The translations under genes were made by a program, and so were the position numbers. Below the pieces are notes generated by a model. It had not been told where the DNA came from and searched no databases. It saw only the letters and a program-made list of their open reading frames with translations. From NCBI RefSeq assembly GCF_011947265.1, contig NZ_JAATHD010000009.1:1-64000 (forward strand): a DNA stretch of 64,000 bases, in the 5' to 3' direction. Of this stretch, positions 50,764-59,423 are shown piece after piece; positions within the stretch are counted from its first letter, which is position 1, and each line of letters begins with the position of its first letter. The stretch comes from Paenibacillus sp. HB172176. GTDB taxonomy: Bacteria > Bacillota > Bacilli > Paenibacillales > Paenibacillaceae.

Positions 50764-52287
50764 ATGTTCAAGAAACAAGTATGGGCAAGTCTGTTCCTCG
50801 CAACGATGGTTCTTCTCGCCGCCTGCAGCAACAATAGCGGTAACAGCGGCAATTCTGATTCGGCGACAGGGAACACTGACAAGGGCAGCAATGAAAGCGC
50901 TAGCAGCGAGCTGGAGCCGGCCAAGCTCAAGATCGTTCTCTACGGCGACGAATCGCAGCGAATGAAGGAGCTGTCCAAAACCGAATTCAATGCGATTGTC
51001 AAAAAAGAAATCAACGCCGAGGTTGAATTTCAGTTTATCCCCTGGACGGAATACGGAGGAGGGAAAACCGACCTGATGCTCTCGACCGGCGAGGACTTCG
51101 CGACCTATACCGATACGAACTATATGGTGAAATCCGTCGCCAAAGGACTCTATGCGGATCTGACGCCTTACATGGGAAGCGCCGCTGCGGATATGAAGAA
51201 AACAGTGGATGAAAATTCGTTCAAAGCGTTCCAGATCGGCGGCAAACAATATGCCATACCGGTAGGCAACAAGCCGAACTCTGGGGAATTCTACAGCGCG
51301 CTGGTGCGTCAGGATTTGCTCGAAGAGGTCGGCATGAGCGGCATTTCCTCCCTGGCGGAGCTGGAGCAATTTTACGATAAGGTTCATGCCGCGCACCCCG
51401 AGCTGATCGGCTACGCGAGCACGGACGCGCGCAGAATGCTCATGTATGAATATACGGACAAAAATCTCTACTGGCAGAACGATTTCTTGGCGATCGACGA
51501 ATCAGAGGACAATGATCAGATCATCAGTTGGTTCGAGAGCGACGAGTTCAAAGCATACGCGCAAATCATGCGGGATTGGTACAAGAAGGGCATCATTCCG
51601 AAATACGCCGCTACCAATTCGCCTCAGCTGCAATCCGACTGGAACTCCGGCAAAGCGATGTTCTGGGCTGGAACGGCAGCACGTCCGTTCGAAGGCGCCG
51701 CTACGATCTCGCAGGCCGTTCCTACAGCCAAGCTCGCCAACTATTTCCTGAGCAAGGATTTGCCGAAAATCAGCCGCGGCACGTACAGCACGGCCTGGTT
51801 CGTATCCGCGAACGCCAAGGATCCGGAGCGTTACGTGATGTTCTTCAATCTGCTGCAGAAAAACCAGGAGCTGTACGATCTCTTCGCCTACGGCATCAAG
51901 GACACAGACTATACACTCGATGAGAACGGTCGCTTGACGCGCATCAATAGCGATTCCCTCATTCCCGACTGGCTGCTGATGAACAAAAACTTTATGCGCT
52001 TCGACAACACCGTTTCGGACGAATTCATCGAGCAGTACAAGGCATGGGACGACGAAGCGATTATATCCAAAGGAGCCGGCTTCAATTTCGACAATTCGCC
52101 GGTCAAGAACGAGGAAACCAAAATCAACGGCGTGTTCTCCGAATTCCTGGCTCCGATCGCCAGCGGCTTCCTCGATTACGACGATAACTTTCCGAAAGCG
52201 CTGGAGAAATTGAAAGCGGCGGGCTTCGAGACGTATATCGCGGAATATCAGAAGCAATTCTCCGAATGGTACGCCGCCAAGCAATAA
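50764..52287 (+). CDS. ABC importer solute-binding lipoprotein, third system
   Basis: A 507-residue substrate-binding lipoprotein with signal peptide and lipobox LLAAC (Cys about 21), then a long Ser/Asn/Gly linker. It belongs to the CUT1 family (DUF3502-type C-terminus, AGFETYIAEYQKQFSEW). AGGAGGG lies 7 nt before ATG 50764. Last gene of the third operon. The ligand is probably an acidic pectin or arabinoxylan fragment given the GH105/CE8/GH43 genes. Confidence 0.94.
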   Translation: MFKKQVWASLFLATMVLLAACSNNSGNSGNSDSATGNTDKGSNESASSELEPAKLKIVLYGDESQRMKELSKTEFNAIVKKEINAEVEFQFIPWTEYGGGKTDLMLSTGEDFATYTDTNYMVKSVAKGLYADLTPYMGSAAADMKKTVDENSFKAFQIGGKQYAIPVGNKPNSGEFYSALVRQDLLEEVGMSGISSLAELEQFYDKVHAAHPELIGYASTDARRMLMYEYTDKNLYWQNDFLAIDESEDNDQIISWFESDEFKAYAQIMRDWYKKGIIPKYAATNSPQLQSDWNSGKAMFWAGTAARPFEGAATISQAVPTAKLANYFLSKDLPKISRGTYSTAWFVSANAKDPERYVMFFNLLQKNQELYDLFAYGIKDTDYTLDENGRLTRINSDSLIPDWLLMNKNFMRFDNTVSDEFIEQYKAWDDEAIISKGAGFNFDNSPVKNEETKINGVFSEFLAPIASGFLDYDDNFPKALEKLKAAGFETYIAEYQKQFSEWYAAKQ

Positions 52288-52294
52288 TTGAAAA

Positions 52295-52334
52295 GAGGCG
52301 AAGCAGAGCTGTCATACGAGCTCTGTTTCGCCTC
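52295..52334 (+). terminator. Hairpin after the third importer operon
   Basis: GAGGCGAAGCAGAGCT pairs with AGCTCTGTTTCGCCTC (16 bp with one G-T) around an 8-nt loop, 8 nt after the stop codon. The T tract is weak (TAATTCC). Confidence 0.8.
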
Positions 52335-52373
52335 TAATTCCATCAATCTATTCCACATTCCCAGAGGAGGCGC

Positions 52374-53222
52374 ATGATGATGCACGACCATATTGGCAAG
52401 AAGCGCGAAGCCGGAAACGGTGCATTCTCGATACAACGAATGAGGCGTTCCAATTCCTCGGCAATGCCCCATGCCCACTCCCATTCCTTCTATGAGCTCT
52501 ATTGCTTGCTGGAGGGCGAGCGGGTCTATCTCATGAATGGAGAGGTGTATACGGCGGAGAAAGGCGATGTTGTCATCGTCGTTCCGCATGACTTGCATTC
52601 CACCGCGAGCTCTCAGTTGGGGCATTTCGAAAGAGTGCTCATTCATTTCCATCCTGAATTCCTCGGCGCTGCCGATCAGGGCATTCTGCAACTGCCGCTC
52701 TTCCAGAAATCGACCTTGCTGCGCGCGCCAAGCAAGGAACTGCCCGAAATTGAGCGCATTCTCACGCAAATGATCGCGGAATGCAAGGAAGAGCAGCCTC
52801 TCTATTCCAATTATGTGCGCCATCAGCTCTTCGAGCTGTTGATTCGGCTGCATCGAATTCACGATGTGGCTCCCCGAACCAGAGAATCGATTCATCCCAT
52901 GCATCAGAAGGTAGCGGAGATTACAACCTACATCCACGCTCACTACCAGGAAGCGCTGACGCTGGAGGAGCTCGCCAGGCAATTCTTTATAAGTCCCGCT
53001 TATCTCAGCCGCGTCTTCTTGAAGCTGACCGGCTGCCATATTAGCGAATATGTGCGCATCGTCCGCATTCAGGAGGCGCAGAAGCTGCTTCGGACGACGC
53101 GCCGCAAGGTTCAGGTCATCGCAGAGCAGGTTGGATTCGAGCATATTTCCCATTTCAACAAGACCTTCAAGAAGGTCGCGGGACTGCCGCCGGTGCGCTA
53201 TCGGCAATCGCATTATGAATAA
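52374..53222 (+). CDS. AraC-family regulator with N-terminal cupin
   Basis: A 282-residue soluble regulator. The cupin (AMPHAHSHSFYELYCLLEGERVYLMNGEVYTAEKGDVVIV) has a His-rich motif typical of metal or sugar pockets; the C-terminus has the double helix-turn-helix (LTLEELARQFFISPAYLSRVF, VQVIAEQVGFEHISHFNKTF). GAGGAGG precedes ATG 52374. It probably regulates the third importer or its enzymes. It converges with the epimerase gene. Confidence 0.93.
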   Translation: MMMHDHIGKKREAGNGAFSIQRMRRSNSSAMPHAHSHSFYELYCLLEGERVYLMNGEVYTAEKGDVVIVVPHDLHSTASSQLGHFERVLIHFHPEFLGAADQGILQLPLFQKSTLLRAPSKELPEIERILTQMIAECKEEQPLYSNYVRHQLFELLIRLHRIHDVAPRTRESIHPMHQKVAEITTYIHAHYQEALTLEELARQFFISPAYLSRVFLKLTGCHISEYVRIVRIQEAQKLLRTTRRKVQVIAEQVGFEHISHFNKTFKKVAGLPPVRYRQSHYE

Positions 53223-53343
53223 TAATCCCGATACCGATACGCCGCGCTTGCTTCAATCAATAGCTGCGGATGCCGCTCCGTTAAGACGGAGAAGGCAACC
53301 ATTATCGTCAAGCAACAGCCTGGGAACGTGAGTGCCGGGCTTG

Positions 53344-54198
53344 TTAATCCCCGATTCCCACATAATCGCGCCATGCATGCTTCGGCTGCCAGCCAAGAAG
53401 CTTCTTCGCCTTCTCGTTGCTCAGCAACGATTCGAAGCCGCCGAGAGGCGCACGGAAATCGGTCACGTCCGGATAACGCGCCGAGAGCAAATCTCTGCTC
53501 TTCACCGCCATGGACGTATCATCCGCTGCCAGATTAAGAGCCACGCTTCCGAGACCATCGGCCTCAATCGCCAATCTGCATGCTTCTGCCGCGTCTCGCG
53601 TATCAATATAGCTCCATAAGATACGGTCGCGCTGCTCCGGGTGATGAATGAACTCCGGGAACTTCTCGTAGCGCTCGGGAGGAATGACATTCCCGAGACG
53701 GAAGGAGACCACCTGCATGCCCGTGCGCCTGTGAATCATATCCGCCGTTTGCTCGTTCACGATTTTGGACAAGCCGTAGCTGTCCTCGGGAAGCTGCGGA
53801 TGCGCTTCGTCCACCGGCACGTATTGCGGAGCGAACCTCTCCTTCGCGAACACGATGCCATAGGAGGATTCGCTCGATGCGATAACCGCCTTGCGAATGC
53901 CGAGTCCCCCTGCCGCCTCCAGCACATTATAAGTCGACATGACATTATTCTGGAACGTCACTTCATTCGGATGCGAATACGCAACCGGAATCGCGCCCAT
54001 ATGAACGACGGCGTCGGCTCCGGCAAGCACGCCGTAGACCTCGCCCAAATTCGTCAAGTCCGTAATGATGGTTCGACAGAGAGGCTCCTCCGGAAGCCTC
54101 GCATCCGCGTTCACAACCTCATATCCCTGCTCTGCAAAATGCTTCACAACCCAGCGGCCCAGCATTCCGCTGCCGCCGGTAACGACTACCTTAGTCAT
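53344..54198 (-). CDS. NAD-dependent epimerase/dehydratase (SDR)
   Basis: A 284-residue extended short-chain dehydrogenase. VTGGSGMLGRW (residues 6-16) is the nucleotide loop and Tyr141-x3-Lys145 (DSYGLSKIVNE) the catalytic pair. Related proteins act on nucleotide sugars or aldose acids such as uronate. It follows the aldo/keto reductase by 21 nt in one transcript. The exact reaction is unknown. Confidence 0.9.
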   Translation of the reverse strand: MTKVVVTGGSGMLGRWVVKHFAEQGYEVVNADARLPEEPLCRTIITDLTNLGEVYGVLAGADAVVHMGAIPVAYSHPNEVTFQNNVMSTYNVLEAAGGLGIRKAVIASSESSYGIVFAKERFAPQYVPVDEAHPQLPEDSYGLSKIVNEQTADMIHRRTGMQVVSFRLGNVIPPERYEKFPEFIHHPEQRDRILWSYIDTRDAAEACRLAIEADGLGSVALNLAADDTSMAVKSRDLLSARYPDVTDFRAPLGGFESLLSNEKAKKLLGWQPKHAWRDYVGIGD

Positions 54199-54219
54199 GA
54201 TGTTGACCGCTCCTTCTCA

Positions 54220-55158
54220 TTATGCCAAAATTTGCTCGATCTGCTCCAGCACATCTCCGCCAAGCTCCACGCCGGACGCCTTCGCGTTCTCCTCCACCTG
54301 CTGCGGACGGCTTGCGCCGACAAGCGCGCTTGATACATTCGGCTGTCTCAGAATCCAGGAGAGTGCCAACTGACCGACAGTGATATCAAGCTCTGACGCA
54401 ATCTTGGCAAGCTGCTTCACCTTCGCAACTTTCTCTTCCGTCACATGCTTGCGCATGCCCTCCAGCTTCGCCGCTCTGCTGTCCTCGGGAATGGCGTCAG
54501 CCGCACTGTATTTGCCGGTCAGCAAGCCTTGCGCCAGCGGAGAGAAAACGACCTGTCCCATGCCGCCGCGCTCGCCGTAAGGAATAACCTCCTTCTCGAT
54601 ATAGCGGTTGAACATATTATAGACCGGTTGATTCACGATGATTCGATCGAGAAGATAACGGTCCGCGATTGCGTGCGCCTCCGCCATCTGGGACGCCGTC
54701 CACTCGCTGACGCCGACATACAGCACCTTGCCTTGGCGCACAAGATCGTCAAGCGCTCTCAACGTTTCCTGCAGCGGTGTATTCGGATCGTAGCGATGGC
54801 AATAATAGAGGTCGATATAATCCGCCTCAAGACGCTTCAAGCTGGCTTCGCACTGCTCCATAATATGCTTGCGGGACAAGCCCCGATCATTAGGGCCGTC
54901 GCCCATGGCATTGAACACTTTCGTCGCCAGAACGTAAGATTCCCTCGGGAACGCTTTCAACGCTTTGCCCATAAGAACCTCGGCTTTGCCTCGCTCGTAC
55001 ACATTCGCCGTATCGAAGAAATTAATGCCGAGCCCATAGGCCGTTTGAATCGATTTCATCGCGTTCTCTTGCTCGACGTATCCGCCGTATGTCAACCAGC
55101 TTCCCAGACTAATCTCGCTTACCTTCACACCCGTGCCGCCCATATTCCGATATTTCAT
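54220..55158 (-). CDS. Aldo/keto reductase
   Basis: A 312-residue NADPH-dependent reductase of the voltage-gated-channel beta-like group. The tetrad is complete: Asp49 (FFDTANVY), Tyr54, Lys80 (VLATKVF) and His121 (LYYCHRYD). It is divergent from an HxlR regulator gene, which in Firmicutes often controls such carbonyl or quinone detoxifying enzymes. First gene of a two-gene operon with the epimerase. Confidence 0.92.
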   Translation of the reverse strand: MKYRNMGGTGVKVSEISLGSWLTYGGYVEQENAMKSIQTAYGLGINFFDTANVYERGKAEVLMGKALKAFPRESYVLATKVFNAMGDGPNDRGLSRKHIMEQCEASLKRLEADYIDLYYCHRYDPNTPLQETLRALDDLVRQGKVLYVGVSEWTASQMAEAHAIADRYLLDRIIVNQPVYNMFNRYIEKEVIPYGERGGMGQVVFSPLAQGLLTGKYSAADAIPEDSRAAKLEGMRKHVTEEKVAKVKQLAKIASELDITVGQLALSWILRQPNVSSALVGASRPQQVEENAKASGVELGGDVLEQIEQILA

Positions 55159-55305
55159 CTGTGTTCATCTCCTCTTTGATTTGATGACAATGGTTTCAGC
55201 CCGATTGCATTCCATGCCGCGAGCCTCCCTTCTATTGTAGAGAACCATGAGCCTATATGAAAGTAGTGAAATTATTATCACTTTATTATAGAAGAGATAG
55301 CTACT

Positions 55306-55318
55306 ATACTATTAGTAA
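55306..55318 (+). promoter_or_regulatory. Palindromic HxlR operator overlapping a -10 box
   Basis: TACTA-T-TAGTA at 55308-55318 is a perfect 11-bp palindrome, similar to the TACT/AGTA sites described for the HxlR-family regulators YodB and CatR in Bacillus. TATACT at 55306-55311 could be the -10 of the HxlR gene (a weak TTTATT lies 17 nt upstream). It lies in the divergent gap between the aldo/keto reductase and HxlR. Confidence 0.6.
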
Positions 55319-55405
55319 GTACAATCAAGTCGCAAACGCTGTCGATGAAGCGTAACAGGCAGTCTTTGACACGAACTCATTTCGATAAACGGAGGAATAT
55401 TGACA

Positions 55406-55738
55406 ATGAATTCCAGCAATTATATTCCGAAGGAACCTGTAACCATCGCCTGCAATATTGAGAAAACGCTCGAAGTGCTAGGAGGAAAGTGGGCGTTCCT
55501 CGTGCTGCGCGAGCTGTTCTGCGGCACCAAGCGCTTCGGCGAGCTGCAGCGCGCCATTCCCGCCATCAGTCCGCGAGCGCTGACAAGCACGCTGCGCCAT
55601 CTGGAAGGAATGGGCGTTCTCGAGCGAGAAGTGTTCCCGACCGTTCCCGTCACCGTGGAATACACGCTGACGCCGAAAGGCCAGGATCTGCATCAGATAT
55701 TGAAGGAAATGAAGCTCTGGGCGGCGAAGTGGACCTAA
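55406..55738 (+). CDS. HxlR-family transcriptional regulator
   Basis: A 110-residue winged-helix repressor: CNIEKTLEVLGGKWAFLVLREL, RFGELQRAIPAISPRALTSTLR, and a wing (VPVTVEYTLTPKGQDL). An N-terminal Cys (in TIACNIE) sits where YodB/HypR-type thiol sensors have theirs, so redox or quinone sensing is plausible. The TTG at 55400 is an alternative start; GGAGG lies 10 nt before ATG 55406. It is divergent from the aldo/keto reductase, its probable target. Confidence 0.92.
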   Translation: MNSSNYIPKEPVTIACNIEKTLEVLGGKWAFLVLRELFCGTKRFGELQRAIPAISPRALTSTLRHLEGMGVLEREVFPTVPVTVEYTLTPKGQDLHQILKEMKLWAAKWT

Positions 55739-55755
55739 GGAGGACAAAGCTCGGC

Positions 55756-55892
55756 GTCGGACTGTCCGGAACAAAGTTGCAACGCTGGTTTCCTGCGTTG
55801 CGGCTCCGACCCGGAAGGTTTAAGGTCTGTACAGGTCGAATTTGTCCCTTACAGATACACTCCAGTCTACCCGAAGGCGAAGACAAATCGCC
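55756..55892 (+). ncRNA. Structured 5' leader of the molybdopterin oxidoreductase gene
   Basis: Outer stem GTCGGA (55756-55761)/TCCGAC (55805-55810) encloses GCAACGC (55779-55785)/GCGTTGC (55795-55801). Downstream, ATTTGTC (55840-55846) can pair with GACAAAT (55882-55888), or instead GGCGA (55876-55880) with TCGCC (55888-55892); the two share bases and exclude each other. That layout is what a riboswitch with an expression platform looks like. I do not recognise a known class. CTCCGACCCGGAAGG vaguely recalls the 3' part of the Moco motif, but other conserved parts are not seen. Confidence 0.4.
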
Positions 55893-55959
55893 CCCCCACG
55901 GCAGTATCGCTGTGAAGAATGAATGCTGCATATTTTCAAGCAGGACAGGAGGTCTAACC

Positions 55960-58320
55960 ATGGGAAGAACGAAGCATTCCGGTCCGGTGAAGCTCCCGCT
56001 GAAGCCCGATCCGGGCTCTTGGGTCAGCGCCGTTCCGTTCGGTCTGGGCAAAGTGAAACCGAAGCATATACGTGATACGATGAAGGCCGCTTGGGAGAAT
56101 CGGGATAATCTCCCTTATGCCTATCGCATTCTCACCCAAGGCGTCTGCGACGGCTGCGCCCTCGGCGTATCCGGTCTCTACGACCGCACGCTGACAGGAC
56201 CGCATCTGTGCACGACGAGACTTAACGTTCTCCGGCTGAACACGATGTCCGCCATTGATAAGGCTGCGCTTCATGCCGACATCGACGACTTGCGCAAGCT
56301 CGACAGCACGGAGCTGCGCAAGCTCGGCCGCATTCCCTATCCGTTGATTCGGCGCAAGGAGGATCGCAGCTTCTCGCGCCTGAGCTGGGATGAAGCGCTC
56401 GGCATCATCGCCGCCAAGATCAACGCCATAGACCCGAAGCAGCTCGCCTTCTATCTCACCGCGCGCGGCATTACGAACGAATCGTATTACGCCGCCGCCA
56501 AGGTTGCCAGACTGCTCGGAACGAACAACATCGACAACGCCTCGCGCATCTGTCATTCGCCATCGAAGACAGCCATGAAGCGTTCTCTCGGCGTCGGCGC
56601 TTCCACGATCAGCTACAAGGACTGGATTGGAACCGATGTGCTGCTTTTCTGGGGCAGCGTCGCGGCGAACAATCAGCCCGTCTCTACCAAATACATGTAC
56701 GCGGCGAAGCGCAAGGGGACGAAAATCATTTGCATCAACCCCTATCACGAGCCGTCCATGGACCGTTATTGGATTCCATCCATACCTGAATCTGCCTTGT
56801 TCGGAACGAAGCTGTGCGATGATTTCTATCAAGTGAATATCGGCGGCGACATCGCCTTCATGAACGGCATCATGAAGATCTGGGCCGAGATGGAGCAAGC
56901 GGAGCCAGGTTCAGCCATTGATCACGCATTCGTGAAAGCGCATACGACTGGATATGTTCAGCTCAGAGAGCATGTGCAGACGCTGGAATGGCCGGAGCTC
57001 GAGCGCTCCTCCGGCTTGACGAGAGAGCGCATCTCCGAGCTTGCCAAGCTGCTTGCTTCCGCCAAATCCGCCGTCTTCGTCTGGAGCATGGGACTTACGC
57101 AGCATCGCTTCGCCACGGACAACATCTCTCAAGTGGCGAATCTTGCGCTGCTGCGGGGCTTCCTTGGCAGGGAACATTGCGGGCTCATGCCCATTCGCGG
57201 ACATTCCGGCGTGCAGGGCTCCGGCGAGATGGGCGCAGATCCCTTCTCGCTGCCGGGCGGCGAATTTAAAGGAGCGGATATTCCGCGCATCGAGAAGCTG
57301 TGGGGCTTCGAGCTCCCGAGCTGGCAGGGAGATACAGTAGGCGTCAGCTTGGAGAACGCTCTGCTGCCCACGGCGCATGAGCGGAAGCTGAAGCTGTTCT
57401 ACACCTCGGGCGGCAATTTCCTCGAGACGATGCCCGATCCCGAATTTGTTCGCCAATGTCTGGAGAGCGTTGCCATTCGCGTGCATCAGGATATTATCCT
57501 GAACACCTCCACGCTCGCGGACGCTGGAGAGGCCGTCATTGTTCTGCCAGCCATGACGCGTTACGAGCAGCCGGGCGGCGGCACGTCGACCTCGACGGAG
57601 CGCATGGTCTATTTCTCGCCGGAGATCGAAAGAACTGGCGGCGGCATTGGGGAAGCCCGGGCCGAATGGCAGATCTATCGGGAGCTCGCCATGAAGGCGA
57701 GGCCCGAGCTTCTTCCTCTCATCGGATTGCAAAGCGCCGCCGCGATCAGGGAAGAAATCGCCCTTGCCGCGACGAATTACAACGGCATTCAGCATCTGAC
57801 GAAGCGCGGCGACTTCTTCCAATGGGGCGGAGCCTGGCTTTGCGAGGACGGCATCTGTCCGACGGAGGACGGACGCGGACGTCTCCTTTCCATCGAATTG
57901 CCGGAGCGGCGGGGGCTTGAGGGACAATTCCGCATCACGACGCGCCGAGGCAAGCAATTCAACTCGATGATCTACAGCGACAGAGATCCGTTCAACGACG
58001 CCCGCCGCGACGATATTCTGCTGCATCCCGAGGATGCCGCTAAGCTGAAAGTGGATGACGGAGAATTCATCGTTATCTTCAACAAGCATGGCATGCTGCG
58101 CGGCAAAGCCAAATATGCGAATGTGAAGCCTGGCAATATCGAGGTGCATTGGCCGGAAGGCAATGCGCTTATCCCAAAGGGAATCTACGAGCCCTATGCG
58201 GCAATTCCCGAATATCAGGCGACCGCGCTCGTAGAGAAGGCCGTAACCTTCTTCGCCCGCAAGGATGCGAAGTATGCGGAGAAGCGAATCGAAGAACTGG
58301 ATATCGAAACGAGCGATTGA
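55960..58320 (+). CDS. FdhF/YdeP-family molybdopterin oxidoreductase
   Basis: A 786-residue cytoplasmic molybdoenzyme related to formate dehydrogenase alpha subunits and YdeP. Cys63 and Cys66 (VCDGCALG) and Cys84 (HLCTTR) lie in the N-terminal region that holds an iron-sulfur cluster in FDH. Cys198 in RICHSPSK sits at the molybdenum-ligand position (selenocysteine in E. coli FDH-H). Substrate domains and the C-terminal cap (YSDRDPFNDARRDDILLHPEDA) follow. GGAGG precedes ATG 55960; the open frame runs upstream to 55489 through the HxlR gene, which is not real coding. It precedes fdhD by 77 nt. Confidence 0.93.
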   Translation: MGRTKHSGPVKLPLKPDPGSWVSAVPFGLGKVKPKHIRDTMKAAWENRDNLPYAYRILTQGVCDGCALGVSGLYDRTLTGPHLCTTRLNVLRLNTMSAIDKAALHADIDDLRKLDSTELRKLGRIPYPLIRRKEDRSFSRLSWDEALGIIAAKINAIDPKQLAFYLTARGITNESYYAAAKVARLLGTNNIDNASRICHSPSKTAMKRSLGVGASTISYKDWIGTDVLLFWGSVAANNQPVSTKYMYAAKRKGTKIICINPYHEPSMDRYWIPSIPESALFGTKLCDDFYQVNIGGDIAFMNGIMKIWAEMEQAEPGSAIDHAFVKAHTTGYVQLREHVQTLEWPELERSSGLTRERISELAKLLASAKSAVFVWSMGLTQHRFATDNISQVANLALLRGFLGREHCGLMPIRGHSGVQGSGEMGADPFSLPGGEFKGADIPRIEKLWGFELPSWQGDTVGVSLENALLPTAHERKLKLFYTSGGNFLETMPDPEFVRQCLESVAIRVHQDIILNTSTLADAGEAVIVLPAMTRYEQPGGGTSTSTERMVYFSPEIERTGGGIGEARAEWQIYRELAMKARPELLPLIGLQSAAAIREEIALAATNYNGIQHLTKRGDFFQWGGAWLCEDGICPTEDGRGRLLSIELPERRGLEGQFRITTRRGKQFNSMIYSDRDPFNDARRDDILLHPEDAAKLKVDDGEFIVIFNKHGMLRGKAKYANVKPGNIEVHWPEGNALIPKGIYEPYAAIPEYQATALVEKAVTFFARKDAKYAEKRIEELDIETSD

Positions 58321-58397
58321 CCCCTATGCGCACGTATGCGCGGACGTACAAAGCGTGGCAACAGCGCGAACCGGTCAATGACGAAGGAGGACGAAGC

Positions 58398-59243
58398 ATG
58401 AACCGTTCAAAACAACCGCGTGATTCGGCGGAGAATCGGGAGGGCGGCGAGTTCTTGGCCGCCTTCTCTGTCAAACGAAATATTCTGAAATTCACGAACG
58501 GAAAGCTCCTTGAACAGGAGGACGATATTGCCTCCGAATTCGCGCTCACCATCGTTGTCAACCGCGAGGAATTCGCAACGATCGTGTGTACGCCAACCCA
58601 CCTCGAAGAGCTGGTAGTCGGTTTTCTGGCATCGGAAGGCGTCATTCGCCGCGCCGAAGAGATTGTCTCGATCAGAATTGTTCAGGAGCGAGGCTTCGCA
58701 TACATCGAGCTCACTCATCCCTATGACAACTCAGACATGCTGCACTCCAAGCGCTTCATCGGCTCCTGCTGCGGGAAGAGCCGACAATTCTACCTGCAGA
58801 GCGATGTGAGAACCGCGAAGACGATTATGACGCGCGAGCAAGTCAGTATACGCTCCTGCATAGGGTTAATGGCGCAACTGCAAGCCTCCTCGCCTGAATT
58901 TAGGCTAACCGGAGGCATGCATAACGCCGCGCTCTGCGCCTCGGAGCAATTAATCTCGGTCCGCTCGGACATCGGCAGGCATAACGCGCTCGACAAGCTG
59001 TTCGGATATGCGCTCCTCCATAAGATGCCAATGCGCGGCAAGGTGCTCGCCTTCAGCGGCCGGCTATCGTCCGAGGTGCTGCTGAAGGCGGCGAAGATCG
59101 GCGTCGGCGTCATTCTGTCCAAGTCGGCGCCGACCGCCCTTGCTCTCGACCTCGCCGATGAGCTCGGCATTACCGCCATCGGCTTCATCCGCAACGACGA
59201 GTGCAATATCTACACGCATCCGGAGCGGATTTTGCTGCCCTAG
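58398..59243 (+). CDS. fdhD: FdhD, sulfur carrier/insertion protein for formate dehydrogenase
   Basis: About 281 residues. FdhD moves sulfur from a cysteine desulfurase onto the molybdenum cofactor and is required for FDH activity. The Cys pair (FIGSCCGKSRQF, Cys124-Cys125) is the catalytic site, and SDIGRHNALDKLFGYAL and SGRLSSEVLLKAAKIGVGVILSKSAPT are family motifs. GGAGG precedes ATG 58398; the frame upstream to 58149 overlaps the oxidoreductase gene and is rejected. Its pairing with the upstream gene supports a formate-dehydrogenase-like role there. Confidence 0.95.
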   Translation: MNRSKQPRDSAENREGGEFLAAFSVKRNILKFTNGKLLEQEDDIASEFALTIVVNREEFATIVCTPTHLEELVVGFLASEGVIRRAEEIVSIRIVQERGFAYIELTHPYDNSDMLHSKRFIGSCCGKSRQFYLQSDVRTAKTIMTREQVSIRSCIGLMAQLQASSPEFRLTGGMHNAALCASEQLISVRSDIGRHNALDKLFGYALLHKMPMRGKVLAFSGRLSSEVLLKAAKIGVGVILSKSAPTALALDLADELGITAIGFIRNDECNIYTHPERILLP

Positions 59244-59377
59244 GGCTTGTTTGCAAACACGCCTTAGCATTCCCTTCCCGCTCCCTCTGCCCTTACTGCC
59301 AGCTCCCTATGCCATTCATTCACAGATTGGACACCCCAATAGCTCTAACGAGTCATAGCCATTTCTCCTGACGCCGC

Positions 59378-59383
59378 TATAAT
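59378..59383 (+). promoter_or_regulatory. Candidate -10 of the PepSY gene
   Basis: A perfect TATAAT about 40 nt upstream of the PepSY start. No convincing -35 is visible at 17 nt. A 10-bp palindrome GTTTGCAAAC (59249-59258) lies further upstream. Confidence 0.35.
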
Positions 59384-59423
59384 AGAAAACGTATTCACAA
59401 TCACAGGCTTTGGAGGACATGGA

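Noticed and set aside
55756..55892. Assignment of the leader to the Moco riboswitch class
   Set aside because: Only a short 3' segment looks similar; the other conserved parts of the Moco motif were not found, so no class was assigned.
55489..55959. N-terminal extension of the molybdopterin oxidoreductase
   Set aside because: The frame is open but overlaps HxlR in another frame; the strong GGAGG before ATG 55960 and the family start near MGRTKHSGPV decide against it.
59249..59258. GTTTGCAAAC palindrome after fdhD as a terminator
   Set aside because: It is too short, has no loop or T tract, and there is no partner sequence; at most a possible binding site.
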